From Alphaproteobacteria bacterium (lineage in GTDB: Bacteria > Pseudomonadota > Alphaproteobacteria > Rhodobacterales > Rhodobacteraceae), in NCBI GenBank assembly GCA_024277955.1, contig JAJRUE010000057.1:1-55118 (forward strand): DNA of 55,118 nucleotides, read 5' to 3'. The first letter of the stretch is position 1. Each line of letters begins with the position of its first letter. Both the position numbers and the translations under genes were made by a program. The notes beneath the pieces were generated by a model. That model was not told where the DNA came from. It made no database searches and saw only the letters and a list, made by a program, of their open reading frames with translations. Shown here piece after piece: positions 7,592 through 16,045 of the stretch.

Positions 7592-10054
7592 ATGACCGAA
7601 AAAAACGGGACGAAATCGCCGCCGGGCCAGGACCACGCGCACGGCCCCCCGCATGATCATCGCACGACGCAGGCTGCCGCGACGGTTGCCGGCGGGCATG
7701 ATCACACCCATGATCACGGGCACGATCACGCCCACGGCGCCGCTGCGGGCGGCTGTTGCGGGGCCGGGGCCGGGGCGATGTGCGGCGATATCGGCCCGGT
7801 GGGCAATCTCGACGCCGCCGGGCGCAGTTTTCGCGTCAACGGTCTGGACTGTGCCGAAGAGGTCGCCATTCTCGGCCGCGTGCTTGGGCCCGCGGTGGGG
7901 GGCGCCGAACACCTGGCTTTCGACGTGATCAACGGCCGGATGAGCGTGCTCGACAGCGCCGCCCCGCTGGGCGATGAAGAGATCGTGCGCCTCGTCGCCT
8001 CGACCGGGATGAGCGCCGCCCCCTGGCGCGCCGAAAGCGCCGCCGCCGACCAGGCCGCGCACCTGCGCCGGCAGGCCCGCTTTACCGCCGCCAGCGCCGC
8101 CTTCTGGGCCGCCGGGCTGGCCTGGCATGTGGCCGAAAGCGGCGCCGCCGGGGCGATCCGCCTGTTTGCCGGTCACGCCGGCGCGCCGATGCCCTGGCCC
8201 GAGATCGCGCTGTTCCTTGCCGCCATCGTGCTGGGCACCTGGCAGGTCGCCCCCAAGGCCTGGTCTTCGGCCCGCCGCCTGTCGCCCGACATGAACCTGC
8301 TGATGGTGGTCGCGGTCACCGGCGCGGTCGGGCTGGGCGAATATTTCGAAGCCGCCACGGTGGCGTTTTTCTTCGCGCTGTCGCTCTATCTTGAAAGCTG
8401 GAGCGTCGGGCGCGCCCGCAACGCGGTGTCGGCGCTTCTGGATCTGGCGCCGCCCACGGTGCGGCTGGTGGCCGAGGACGGCGGCGAAAGGGACGTGCCC
8501 GCGGCCTCGGTCCCGGTGGGCAGCCGGTTCGTGCTGCGCGGCGGCGACCGGGTGCCGCTGGACGGAGAGGTTGTCGAAGGCACCGGCGCCATCAACCAGG
8601 CTCCGATCACCGGCGAAAGCGCGCTGGTGACCAAGGAGGTGGGCGATGCGGTCTACGCCGGCTCGATCAACGGCGACGGCACGCTGATCGTGCGGGCGAC
8701 GAAACCGGCGTCGGACACGGTGCTGGCGCGCATCATCCGCATGGTGGGCGACGCCCATTCGCGCCGCGCCGAGGTGGAACAGTGGGTCACCCGCTTTGCC
8801 CGGGTCTACACGCCCGCGGTGATGGCGCTGGCGATCCTGATCGCGGTGGCGCCGCCGCTTCTGGCGGGGGGCGACTGGGCCACCTGGTTCTACCGGGCGC
8901 TGGTGCTGCTGGTGATCGCCTGCCCCTGCGCGCTGGTGATCTCGACCCCGGTGTCGATCGTTGCGGCGCTGGCGTCCTCGGCGCGCAGCGGCGTGCTGAT
9001 CAAGGGCGGCGCCTATGTGGAAGCGCCGGGGCGCATTTCGGCGCTGGCGCTGGACAAGACCGGCACCATCACCGAAGGCCGCCCCGAGGTCGCGCGCATT
9101 CACCCTCTGGACGGCGTCGCGGCGCATGAGCTGCTGGCCACCGCCGCGGCGCTCGAGGCGCGGTCGTCCCACCCGCTGGCGCGCGCGATCACCGACAGCG
9201 CCACCGGCCAGGGGCTGCGCCCGGACCCCGCCAGCACCAGCCGCACCGTGCCCGGACACGGCGTCGAAGGCAGCTACGATGGGCGCGCGGTCTGGCTTGG
9301 CTCGGACCGGTTCGCCGCCGAAAAGGGCATGGCCGACCAGCTGCCCGAGCCGGTGGTGCGCGAAATCGAGACCGCCGGCAGCACCCTGGTGGTGGTCGGC
9401 GACGACACCCGCGTGCTGGGCCTGCTGGAGCTGCGCGACCGCATCCGCCCCGAAGCCGCGGGCATCGTCGCCAGGCTGCACGCGCTGGGGGTGGGGCGGA
9501 TCGTGATGCTCACCGGCGACAACGCGCGCACCGCCCAGGCGGTGGCCAGCGCCGCAGGCATCGACGAGGTCCGGGCCGAGCTTTTGCCCGAAGACAAGGT
9601 CGCCGCGATCGAGGCGCTTGCCCAGACCCACGACGTCGTGGCGATGGTCGGCGATGGGGTGAACGACGCCCCCGCCATGGCGCGCGCCCATATCGGCATC
9701 GCCATGGGGGCGATCGGCTCGGACGCGGCGGTGGAAACCGCCGATATCGCGCTGATGACCGACGATATCTCGCGCTTGCCGTGGCTGGTGGCGCATTCGC
9801 GCCGGGCGATGCGGATCATCCACCAGAACATCGGCTTTTCGCTGGCGGTCAAGGCGGCCTTCGTGGTGCTGACAGCGCTGGGAATGGCGACCATGTGGGG
9901 GGCGATCGCCGCCGATGTGGGGGTGTCGCTGCTGGTGGTGGCCAATGCGCTGCGGCTGCTGCGGGCGAGACCGGCGGACGCGCCGCCGCGCGGCGGGGCA
10001 GGGCGGCGCACAGCCGCGCCGGCGCCGGCCACCCCGGCCCCGGTGCGCGCCTGA
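7592..10054 (+). CDS. Heavy-metal translocating P1B-type ATPase (Zn/Cd/Pb efflux, CadA/ZntA-like)
   Basis: An inner-membrane ATPase that exports divalent heavy metals. The N-terminus is His-rich (HDHTHDHGHDHAHG, near residues 32-50), a likely metal-binding tail. It is followed by an HMA-like domain with GLDCAEEV in place of the usual CxxC. Core motifs: TGES near 340, the metal-site CPC in VIACPCALVIS near 446, DKTGTITEG near 488, SSHPLARAI, LTGDNARTAQ and GDGVNDAPAMA near 687. CPC plus the His-rich tail fits Zn2+/Cd2+/Pb2+ rather than copper. The ATG at 7592 follows GGCAGGA. A MerR-type promoter precedes it and a CadR-like regulator follows. The exact metal cannot be settled from sequence. 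Confidence 0.93.
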   Translation: MTEKNGTKSPPGQDHAHGPPHDHRTTQAAATVAGGHDHTHDHGHDHAHGAAAGGCCGAGAGAMCGDIGPVGNLDAAGRSFRVNGLDCAEEVAILGRVLGPAVGGAEHLAFDVINGRMSVLDSAAPLGDEEIVRLVASTGMSAAPWRAESAAADQAAHLRRQARFTAASAAFWAAGLAWHVAESGAAGAIRLFAGHAGAPMPWPEIALFLAAIVLGTWQVAPKAWSSARRLSPDMNLLMVVAVTGAVGLGEYFEAATVAFFFALSLYLESWSVGRARNAVSALLDLAPPTVRLVAEDGGERDVPAASVPVGSRFVLRGGDRVPLDGEVVEGTGAINQAPITGESALVTKEVGDAVYAGSINGDGTLIVRATKPASDTVLARIIRMVGDAHSRRAEVEQWVTRFARVYTPAVMALAILIAVAPPLLAGGDWATWFYRALVLLVIACPCALVISTPVSIVAALASSARSGVLIKGGAYVEAPGRISALALDKTGTITEGRPEVARIHPLDGVAAHELLATAAALEARSSHPLARAITDSATGQGLRPDPASTSRTVPGHGVEGSYDGRAVWLGSDRFAAEKGMADQLPEPVVREIETAGSTLVVVGDDTRVLGLLELRDRIRPEAAGIVARLHALGVGRIVMLTGDNARTAQAVASAAGIDEVRAELLPEDKVAAIEALAQTHDVVAMVGDGVNDAPAMARAHIGIAMGAIGSDAAVETADIALMTDDISRLPWLVAHSRRAMRIIHQNIGFSLAVKAAFVVLTALGMATMWGAIAADVGVSLLVVANALRLLRARPADAPPRGGAGRRTAAPAPATPAPVRA

Positions 10055-10084
10055 GCCGCGACCCCTGGCGGATGGCGCAAAAAA

Positions 10085-10104
10085 TGCTACATGAGTTGTA
10101 GGGT
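10085..10104 (+). promoter_or_regulatory. Candidate operator upstream of the MerR-family gene
   Basis: CTACA-TGAGT-TGTAG (10087-10101) is a perfect 15-base dyad. Its right half extends to TGTAGGGT and its centre, ACATGAGT, matches the centre of classical mer operators. It lies 130 bases upstream of the regulator gene, so it could be an autoregulatory site. No convincing -35/-10 pair surrounds it, hence the low confidence. Confidence 0.35.
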
Positions 10105-10139
10105 TGCATCCGGCGGCCCGATCCAACGCGCGACCCGTG

Positions 10140-10203
10140 GGGCCGGGGGCAAGGTTTTTGCAAAAACCTTGCAAGGCGCTTGCAAGCGCCTTGGCCCCGG
10201 CCC
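10140..10203 (+). repeat. Family-A palindromic element, copy A1
   Basis: Two perfect palindromes sit side by side: a 24-base AT-centred one (10149-10172, core AAGGTTTTTGCAAAAACCTT) and a 20-base one (AAGGCGCTTGCAAGCGCCTT, 10174-10193). They are enclosed by a 9-bp GC stem (10140-10148 with 10195-10203), giving a three-way junction. The element separates the ATPase and its regulator and ends 28 bases before the regulator ATG. It could attenuate read-through; its function is unknown. Confidence 0.8.
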
Positions 10204-10230
10204 GACCGCCGGCTAACGAAAGGAACCGAG

Positions 10231-10656
10231 ATGCTCTCTATCGGCGCGCTTGCGCGCAAGACCGGCGCCAAGGTGCAGACGATCCGCTACTACGAACAGA
10301 TCGGCATGCTGCCCGAGGCCGAACGCAGCGCCGGCGGCCAGCGCCGCTACCGGGCGGCGGACCTCGACCGTCTCTCCTTCATCCGCCACGCCCGCCAGTT
10401 GGGGTTCGCGCTTGGCGACATCCGCGAGATGCTTGAGCTGACCGACCGCCCGGACCAGTCCTGCGGCGCGGTGGACGAAATCGCCAGCCGCCAGCTGGAC
10501 CTGGTGCGCCAGCGCATCGCCCGGCTGCGCGCGCTCGAACGCGAACTGCAGCGGATGGTCGAAAGCTGCAAGGGCGACAGCGTCGCGCGCTGCCGTATCC
10601 TTGAAGTGCTGCGCGACCATTCCCAATGCCTCACCGACCACGACGCCGCTGGCTGA
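10231..10656 (+). CDS. MerR-family metal-responsive regulator (CadR/ZntR-like)
   Basis: A dimeric activator of metal-resistance promoters that untwists DNA with an over-long spacer. The N-terminal winged helix is LSIGALARKTGAKVQTIRYY, followed by GMLPEAERSAGGQRRY and a long dimer helix. Cysteines at residues 78, 113, 121 and 133 lie almost where CadR and ZntR place their metal-binding cysteines (about 77-79, 112-115, 119-124). The segment CKGDSVARC is typical of that branch. The ATG at 10231 is chosen for its AAAGGA site at 10219-10224; an in-frame ATG upstream would start inside the palindromic repeat. The protein has 141 residues. It probably controls the adjacent ATPase. Confidence 0.88.
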   Translation: MLSIGALARKTGAKVQTIRYYEQIGMLPEAERSAGGQRRYRAADLDRLSFIRHARQLGFALGDIREMLELTDRPDQSCGAVDEIASRQLDLVRQRIARLRALERELQRMVESCKGDSVARCRILEVLRDHSQCLTDHDAAG

Positions 10657-10819
10657 GCCCACCCCCGCAACCACCCGCCGCCCCCGCCCGGGGCGCGCCG
10701 CCCACCGCCCGCCCGCGCCCCGACGCAGGACTGCCCGCCGAACCTCCCGGACCCCCACAACGCGCCACACCAGCCGGGCCGTGCCCTGCGGCCCGTGCAG
10801 GCCAGAGCCCGACATGACA

Positions 10820-10844
10820 CAGGCCGGGAAAAGTTCCCGGCCTG
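10820..10844. terminator. Bidirectional hairpin between merR-family gene and lexA
   Basis: An 11-bp perfect stem with an AAG loop lies between two convergent genes, 164 bases after the regulator and 42 bases after lexA. Neither side has a U-run, so it is either a weak terminator or a 3'-end stabiliser. The remainder of 10657-10885 is GC-rich with nothing else identified. Confidence 0.6.
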
Positions 10845-10885
10845 CCGCCCCCGCCCGGGGGCAAATCCCTGAAAGAAAACCGCCC

Positions 10886-11656
10886 TCAGTAGGTGCGAAT
10901 CAGCCCCACCAGCCGGCCTTGCACCTGTACCTGATCCTCGCGGAACACCCGGGTTTCATAGGCGGCGTTGGCGGGCTCCAGCGCAATCGCATTGCCGTTG
11001 CGGCGAAAGCGCTTCAGCGTGGTTTCATAGCCATCCACCATCGCCACCACGATATCGCCGTTCTCGGCGGTCGAGCCTTCGCGGATCACCACCACATCGC
11101 CATCGTTGATCCCGGCTTCGATCATCGAATCGCCCTTGACCTCGAGCGCGTAATGATCGGCGCCGCCCGACAGCATGGCGCCGGGCACGGCGATGTTGCG
11201 CGCCCCGTCCTCGATCGCCTCGATCGGCTGGCCGGCGGCGATGCGCCCCATGATCGGCAGGTCCAGCGCCTCTACCGCGTCGATCGGCAGCGCCCCGCGC
11301 GGGGCCGACCCGAACTGGGAAGCGTTATCCCGGCGATCCCCCTCGATCACCCGCGGCCGAAAGCCCGTCCCGGTCTCGGTCTCGGGGCCAGCCTCGGTCC
11401 CGGTGTCGCGGGCGGTGTCCAGGGTCGAACGCCCCCCCAGCGCCTCGGGCAGCTTGACGATCTCGATGGCCCGGGCGCGATGCGCCAGCCGGCGGATGAA
11501 GCCGCGTTCCTCCAGCGCGGTGATCAGCCGGTGAATGCCGGATTTCGAGCGCAGATCCAGCGCCAGCTTCATTTCGTCGAAAGACGGCGGGACGCCATCG
11601 CGCTGCACCCGCTTGTGGATAAATTCCAGCAGGTCCAGTTGCTTGCGGGTCAACAT
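10886..11656 (-). CDS. lexA: SOS-response repressor LexA
   Basis: LexA represses DNA-damage genes and cleaves itself when stimulated by RecA filaments. The N-terminal winged helix is MLTRKQLDLLEFIHKRV through RSKSGIHRLITALEERGFIRR. The C-terminal S24 domain has the Ala141-Gly142 cleavage site (RIAAGQP), nucleophile S177 (GDSM) and general base K215 (TTLKRF). The ATG at 11656 has AGGAG upstream; the frame stays open another 65 codons without family resemblance. At 256 residues it is longer than usual, owing to a Thr/Glu/Gly-rich linker at about 76-120. Its own SOS box lies upstream, indicating autoregulation. Confidence 0.96.
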   Translation of the reverse strand: MLTRKQLDLLEFIHKRVQRDGVPPSFDEMKLALDLRSKSGIHRLITALEERGFIRRLAHRARAIEIVKLPEALGGRSTLDTARDTGTEAGPETETGTGFRPRVIEGDRRDNASQFGSAPRGALPIDAVEALDLPIMGRIAAGQPIEAIEDGARNIAVPGAMLSGGADHYALEVKGDSMIEAGINDGDVVVIREGSTAENGDIVVAMVDGYETTLKRFRRNGNAIALEPANAAYETRVFREDQVQVQGRLVGLIRTY

Positions 11657-11780
11657 GCGCTCACTCCTCTGTCGCTTTGGCGCGCGGGCAGTGCCGCGTT
11701 CGGATCGCGGCAAGACCGGCGCCAGACACCGCCCCGCGGAACCGGGGCCGCTTCGCCCCTCAGATGGGCGTTCAGGAAAT

Positions 11781-11795
11781 GTTCTAGCCCTGTTC
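11781..11795. promoter_or_regulatory. Alphaproteobacterial SOS box of lexA
   Basis: GTTC-TAGCCCT-GTTC matches the direct-repeat consensus GTTC-N7-GTTC known for LexA of Rhodobacter and rhizobia. It lies about 125 bases upstream of the lexA start in the moeA-lexA spacer, consistent with LexA repressing its own promoter while moeA and trpC use another. Confidence 0.88.
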
Positions 11796-11903
11796 CCGTT
11801 ATGTGTCAACCATTTGTCAATACTTGCCAACCGCCCGGAAACCACCCGCAAACCGCCCCCGCGGTCCGCGCAGCCACCCCGCCAGACCAGCCCGTCGCGG
11901 CGC

Positions 11904-13088
11904 TCAGATCGGCACGTATTCCACCATCTCGCCCGCCTTTCGCGCCGGGTCCGCCACCGGGCGCACCAGCAAGGCGTTGGCCTGCGACAGCACGCTCAGC
12001 AAGGCGCTGTCCTGGCGTTCGAACGCGGTGATCACGCCGGCCTCGACCCGGGCCCGCATATAGTGTTCACGGGCGCCGTTTTCCGGCAGGTCATTGGCCA
12101 GCCGCGCCCGCGCCCGCGGCGCCGGGCCGGGGGGCAATCCTTGCAGCGCGCGGATCGCTGGCAACATGAAGATATGCCCGCAAACGATTGATGAAACCGG
12201 GTTTCCAGGCAATCCTATCAGAACCGACCCGGCCAGTTTCCCGGCCATCAGCGGCTTGCCCGGCCGCATCGCGATCTTGTAGAACGCCCGGTCCAGCCCC
12301 AGCCCGGCGGCGACCTCGCCCACCAGGTCGTGATCGCCGACCGACGCGCCGCCGACGGTCACGATCAGATCGGCGTCGCGCGCCAGATCGAACACGGTTT
12401 CGAGCGACGCCACGTTGTCGCGCGCGATCGGCAGGATGCGCACCCGGGCGCCGGCGGCCTGGGCCAGGGCTTTCAGCCCGAAGCTGTTGGACGCGATGAT
12501 CTGGTCGGGGCCGGGGGTCTCGCCGGGCATCACCAGTTCGTCGCCGGTGGCCAGCAACGCCACCACCGGGCGGCGCGCGACCTGCACCCGCGGCACGTTC
12601 ATCGCCGCCAGCAGCGCCAGGTCGTTGGCGCTCAGCCGGCGCGGCGCGTCCAGCCTGTCGCCGGCCTTGAAGTCAGTGCCCGCCGGGCGGATATACAGCC
12701 CGGCCCGGTAGCCCTGTTCGGGGGCGCTTTCGATGACGATGGTCTTGCCGTCGCGCAGCACGTTTTCCTGGACCACCACGCAGTCGGCCCCGGCGGGCAC
12801 CGGCGCGCCGGTGAAGATGCGCGCGCATTCGCCAGCGCCGATCCGGCCCGAAAACCGATGGCCGGCGGCGGCTTCGCCCACCACCTTCAGCCGAGCGCCG
12901 ACCACGGCGTCACGGTGGCGCAGCGCATAACCGTCCATGGCCGAGGCCGGAAACGGCGGCTGGTCGCGCCGCGCCTCGGCGGCGTGCAGCAGCACCCGCC
13001 CGGCCGCTTCGTCCAGCGCCACCTCTTCGGCTTCGAGCGGGGTCACCAGGTCAAAGATCAGATCCAGCGCCTGGGCAACAGATAACAT
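11904..13088 (-). CDS. moeA: Molybdopterin molybdenumtransferase MoeA
   Basis: MoeA inserts molybdate into adenylylated molybdopterin, the last step of molybdenum cofactor synthesis. The 394 residues cover the whole family fold: FPASAMDGYALR early on, GDELVMPGETPGPDQIIASNS around residues 180-200, the MoCF_biosynth loop TVGGASVGDHD near 240, and GLPGNPVSS near 290, followed by the C-terminal domain IV. It starts three bases after the moaC stop, so both are translated from one message. lexA follows after 247 bases with its own promoter. Confidence 0.95.
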   Translation of the reverse strand: MLSVAQALDLIFDLVTPLEAEEVALDEAAGRVLLHAAEARRDQPPFPASAMDGYALRHRDAVVGARLKVVGEAAAGHRFSGRIGAGECARIFTGAPVPAGADCVVVQENVLRDGKTIVIESAPEQGYRAGLYIRPAGTDFKAGDRLDAPRRLSANDLALLAAMNVPRVQVARRPVVALLATGDELVMPGETPGPDQIIASNSFGLKALAQAAGARVRILPIARDNVASLETVFDLARDADLIVTVGGASVGDHDLVGEVAAGLGLDRAFYKIAMRPGKPLMAGKLAGSVLIGLPGNPVSSIVCGHIFMLPAIRALQGLPPGPAPRARARLANDLPENGAREHYMRARVEAGVITAFERQDSALLSVLSQANALLVRPVADPARKAGEMVEYVPI

Positions 13089-13091
13089 GAA

Positions 13092-13565
13092 CTATACCTC
13101 GTAACGTCCGGATTTGCCGCCATCTTTCAGCAATAGCCTTATGCCGCCGATGGTCATGTCCTTCTGCACCGCCTTGACCATGTCATAGACCGTCAGGCAG
13201 GCGGCGGACACCGCGCTGAGCGCCTCCATCTCGATCCCGGTCTTGCCGGTGGTCTTGACCGTGGCGGTGACGCGCACCCCCGGCAGATCGGCGTCCGGCA
13301 GCAGATCCACCGCCACCTTGGTGATCGGCAGCGGGTGGCACAGCGGGATCAGGTCGGCGGTCTTTTTCGCGCCCATGATCCCGGCCAGCCGGGCGACGCC
13401 CAGAACGTCCCCCTTCTTGGCGCGGTTTTCGGTAATCATCACAAGGGTTTCTGGCGCGACCTTGATGTAGCCTTCGGCGATGGCGATCCGTTCAGTCACC
13501 GGCTTTTGCGACACGTCGACCATATGGGCCTGCCCGTCGGCGTCGAAATGGGTCAGTTCTGCCAT
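13092..13565 (-). CDS. moaC: Cyclic pyranopterin monophosphate synthase MoaC
   Basis: MoaC works with MoaA to convert GTP into cyclic pyranopterin monophosphate, the first stage of molybdenum cofactor synthesis. The protein has 157 residues (161 in E. coli) and carries LIPLCHPLPITKV and KTGIEMEALSAVSAACLTVY, then DMVKAVQKDM and LLLKDGGKSG. The ATG at 13565 shares one base with the trpC TGA stop (TGATG), indicating coupling. A much longer frame continues upstream through trpC in another phase but is a shadow. Confidence 0.96.
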   Translation of the reverse strand: MAELTHFDADGQAHMVDVSQKPVTERIAIAEGYIKVAPETLVMITENRAKKGDVLGVARLAGIMGAKKTADLIPLCHPLPITKVAVDLLPDADLPGVRVTATVKTTGKTGIEMEALSAVSAACLTVYDMVKAVQKDMTIGGIRLLLKDGGKSGRYEV

Positions 13566-14413
13566 CAGCGGCCTCCGATGCCGGGTTGCACGCCGGCTTT
13601 TGCTCCGTCGCGAGAGACCGGCAAGGGATCGGCCAGCAACCGGCGCGTCGCCTCGGCGACGTCGCCGGCGCGCATCAGGCTTTCGCCGATCAGAAAACAC
13701 CGCGCCCCGCAGCGCGCCATCGCCGCCAGGTCGTCGGGCGTCGCCAGCCCGCTTTCGCTGATCAGGGTCTTGCCCTCGGGCGCCAGACGGGCCAGCGCGC
13801 GGGTGGTGTCCAGGCTGGTCTCGAAGGTCTTGAGGTCGCGGTTGTTCACCCCCAGCAGCGGCGATTTCAGCGCCAGCGCGCGCGCCAGTTCGGCTTGGTT
13901 GTGCACTTCCACCAGCACGTCCATGCCCCAGCCGATGGCGGCCTGTTCCAGTTCCTGCGCCTGGGCGTCGGAGACCGAGGCCATGATGATCAGGATGCAA
14001 TCCGCCCCCCAGGCGCGGGCCTGCGCCACCTGGTAGGTGTCATAGAGGAAATCCTTGCGCAGCACCGGCAGGTCGCAGGCCTCGCGGGCCTGGCCCAGGT
14101 ATTCGGGCGCGCCCTGAAAGGAGGGTGTGTCGGTCAGCACCGACAGGCAGGCCGCGCCGCCCCGGGCATAGGCGCGCGCCAGCGTGGCCGGGTCGAAATC
14201 GGCGCGGATCAGGCCTTTGGACGGGCTTGCTTTCTTGATTTCGGCGATCAGCCCGTAGCCGTGGCGCGCGGCCTCTTGCAGGGCCCTGGCAAAGCCGCGC
14301 ACCGGTGATGCGGCGCGGGCGCGCGCTTCGAGTTCGGCTAGCGGCAGCGCCGCCTTGGCGGCGGCGATTTCTTCCAGCTTGTAGGCCTTGATCTTGTCGA
14401 GAACGGTGGTCAT
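13565..14413 (-). CDS. trpC: Indole-3-glycerol phosphate synthase TrpC
   Basis: TrpC closes the indole ring in tryptophan synthesis, decarboxylating CdRP to indole-3-glycerol phosphate. The 282-residue TIM barrel has EIKKASPSKG (catalytic Lys), VLRKDFLYDTYQV, LVEVHNQAEL, LLGVNNRDLKTF and LISESGLATPDD. The start MTTVLDKIKAYKLEEI is at the family position; the upstream extension of the frame translates the palindromic repeat and is rejected. It forms an operon with moaC and moeA. In many relatives trpG and trpD precede trpC; here a family-A repeat and an unrelated oxidase gene do. Confidence 0.96.
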   Translation of the reverse strand: MTTVLDKIKAYKLEEIAAAKAALPLAELEARARAASPVRGFARALQEAARHGYGLIAEIKKASPSKGLIRADFDPATLARAYARGGAACLSVLTDTPSFQGAPEYLGQAREACDLPVLRKDFLYDTYQVAQARAWGADCILIIMASVSDAQAQELEQAAIGWGMDVLVEVHNQAELARALALKSPLLGVNNRDLKTFETSLDTTRALARLAPEGKTLISESGLATPDDLAAMARCGARCFLIGESLMRAGDVAEATRRLLADPLPVSRDGAKAGVQPGIGGR

Positions 14414-14470
14414 GGCCGATGGATACCCGAGCGCGCCGGTGAAGGAAAGGGCGTGCGCGGGCCGCGCGCG

Positions 14471-14520
14471 CCCAAGGTTTTTGCAAAAACCTTGGGCCAA
14501 GGCGCTTGCAAGCGCCTTGG
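14471..14520 (+). repeat. Family-A palindromic element, copy A2
   Basis: A 26-base palindrome centred on AAGGTTTTTGCAAAAACCTT (14471-14496) abuts a 24-base palindrome centred on AAGGCGCTTGCAAGCGCCTT (14497-14520). GC-rich flanks can pair partly outside. It fills the gap between the flavoprotein gene and trpC, both on the minus strand, in the trpC leader. Confidence 0.8.
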
Positions 14521-14575
14521 CGGCCGGCGGCGCCGGCCGCCCGGCCCGACCCCCGCGAAAATCCCGGTGAAAACC

Positions 14576-15955
14576 CTATCCATTTCCCGGCGGCACCAGC
14601 TTGCCGGGGTTCAGGATGTCCGTCGGGTCCAGCGCGCGTTTCAGCTCGCCCATCACGTCCCAGCCGTCGCCGTGTTCGGCGCGCATCAGCCCGGTCTTGC
14701 CCATGCCCACCCCGTGTTCGCCGGTGATCGTGCCCCCCAGCCGCAGGGCGCGTTCGGCCATCCGCTGCGCCAGGGCCTTGGCCTCGGCCAGTTCGCCGGC
14801 GTCGTCCGGCGCCACCAGCAGCACCGCGTGGAAATTGCCGTCGCCCACATGGCCCAGGATCGGCCCCATCAGCGGCGAGGCGGCGATGTCGGCGGCGGTT
14901 TCGTTCACCGCCTGCGCCAGCGCCGAGATCGGCACACAGATGTCGGTGACCAGCGCGCGTGCGCCGGGGCGCAGCGCCAGGCAGGCGTAATAGGCCTTGT
15001 GGCGCATGTCCCACAGCGCCCGGCGGTCTTCTTCGCGGTCCGACCAGCGAAAATGCGCCCCGCCGTGTTCGCCGGCGATTTCGCCAAAGCGCGCCGCCTG
15101 TTCGGCCACGGCCGCGGGCGAGCCGTGGAACTCGATCAGCAGATGCGCCTGTTCCGGCAGCCCGGCGTTCGAGTAGGCGTTGACCGCGCGCACCGTGGCC
15201 GTGTCGAGAAACTCGATCCGCGCCATCGGGATGCCGGTCTGGATGGTCTCGATCACCGCTGCCACCGCGCCGTCCATACCGCCAAAGGCGCAGACCGCCG
15301 CCGACACCGCTTCGGGCTGGCCGTGCAGGCGCAGCGTCAGTTCGGTGATCAGCCCCAGCGTGCCTTCGGCGCCGACGAACAGCGCCGTCAGATCGTAGCC
15401 CGCCGACGACTTGCGCGCCCGGCTGCCGGTGCGGATCACCCGGCCGTCGGCCAGCACCACCTGCAGCCCCATCACGCCCTCGCGCATGGTGCCGTAGCGC
15501 ACCGCCGTGGTGCCGCTGGCGCGTGTCGAGGCCATCCCCCCAAGCGACGCATTCGCCCCTGGGTCGATCGGAAAGAACAGCCCCGTGGCGCGCAGTTCTG
15601 TGTTGAGCGCCTCGCGCGTCAGCCCCGGCTGCACCACCGCGTTCATGTCCTCGGCGTTGATCTGCAGCACCTTGTCCATGCGCGCGAAATCCACCACCAC
15701 CCCGCCGCGCACCGCTTGCGCGTGGCCTTCGAGCGACGTGCCCGCCCCCCAGCCGACCACCGGGCAACCCTGGGCGGCGCACAGCGAAACGATGCGCGCC
15801 ACCTCTTCGGTGGTCTCGGGCCAGGCGACGGCGTCGGGCGGGCAGGGGGGAAAATGTGATTCCGACTGGCCGTGGGCCGCCAGATCGCCCTTGGATCGCG
15901 ACAGGCGATTGCCTAGAAACGACGACAGACCGTCGAGGGCGTCGGGAATGCTCAT
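14576..15955 (-). CDS. FAD-binding oxidase, D-lactate dehydrogenase (cytochrome)-like
   Basis: A flavoprotein of the GlcD/DLD family oxidising a 2-hydroxy acid such as D-lactate and passing electrons to the respiratory chain. The 459 residues contain the PCMH-type FAD domain (VVGWGAGTSLEGH, then VQPGLTREALN and IDPGANASLGGMASTRASGT) and the C-terminal FAD-oxidase domain with the metal-linked motifs GHVGDGNFH and GEHGVGMGKTG. The ATG at 15955 begins MSIPDALDGL; the frame stays open far upstream, antisense to the CLC gene, and that part is a shadow. The substrate is inferred from family; D-2-hydroxyglutarate or glycolate remain possible. Confidence 0.9.
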   Translation of the reverse strand: MSIPDALDGLSSFLGNRLSRSKGDLAAHGQSESHFPPCPPDAVAWPETTEEVARIVSLCAAQGCPVVGWGAGTSLEGHAQAVRGGVVVDFARMDKVLQINAEDMNAVVQPGLTREALNTELRATGLFFPIDPGANASLGGMASTRASGTTAVRYGTMREGVMGLQVVLADGRVIRTGSRARKSSAGYDLTALFVGAEGTLGLITELTLRLHGQPEAVSAAVCAFGGMDGAVAAVIETIQTGIPMARIEFLDTATVRAVNAYSNAGLPEQAHLLIEFHGSPAAVAEQAARFGEIAGEHGGAHFRWSDREEDRRALWDMRHKAYYACLALRPGARALVTDICVPISALAQAVNETAADIAASPLMGPILGHVGDGNFHAVLLVAPDDAGELAEAKALAQRMAERALRLGGTITGEHGVGMGKTGLMRAEHGDGWDVMGELKRALDPTDILNPGKLVPPGNG

Positions 15956-16045
15956 GGGTGCGTTCCTTGCTTGGGACGGGGCGACCCTAGCCACGCGGGA
16001 GGCCGGGGTAAAGGCGCAACTCCGTCCCGCGCGAAGGGCGCGAAC

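Noticed and set aside
7397..10174. Open minus-strand frame of 925 codons opposite the metal ATPase
   Set aside because: It is antisense to a full P1B ATPase with all motifs, and begins inside the A1 palindrome.
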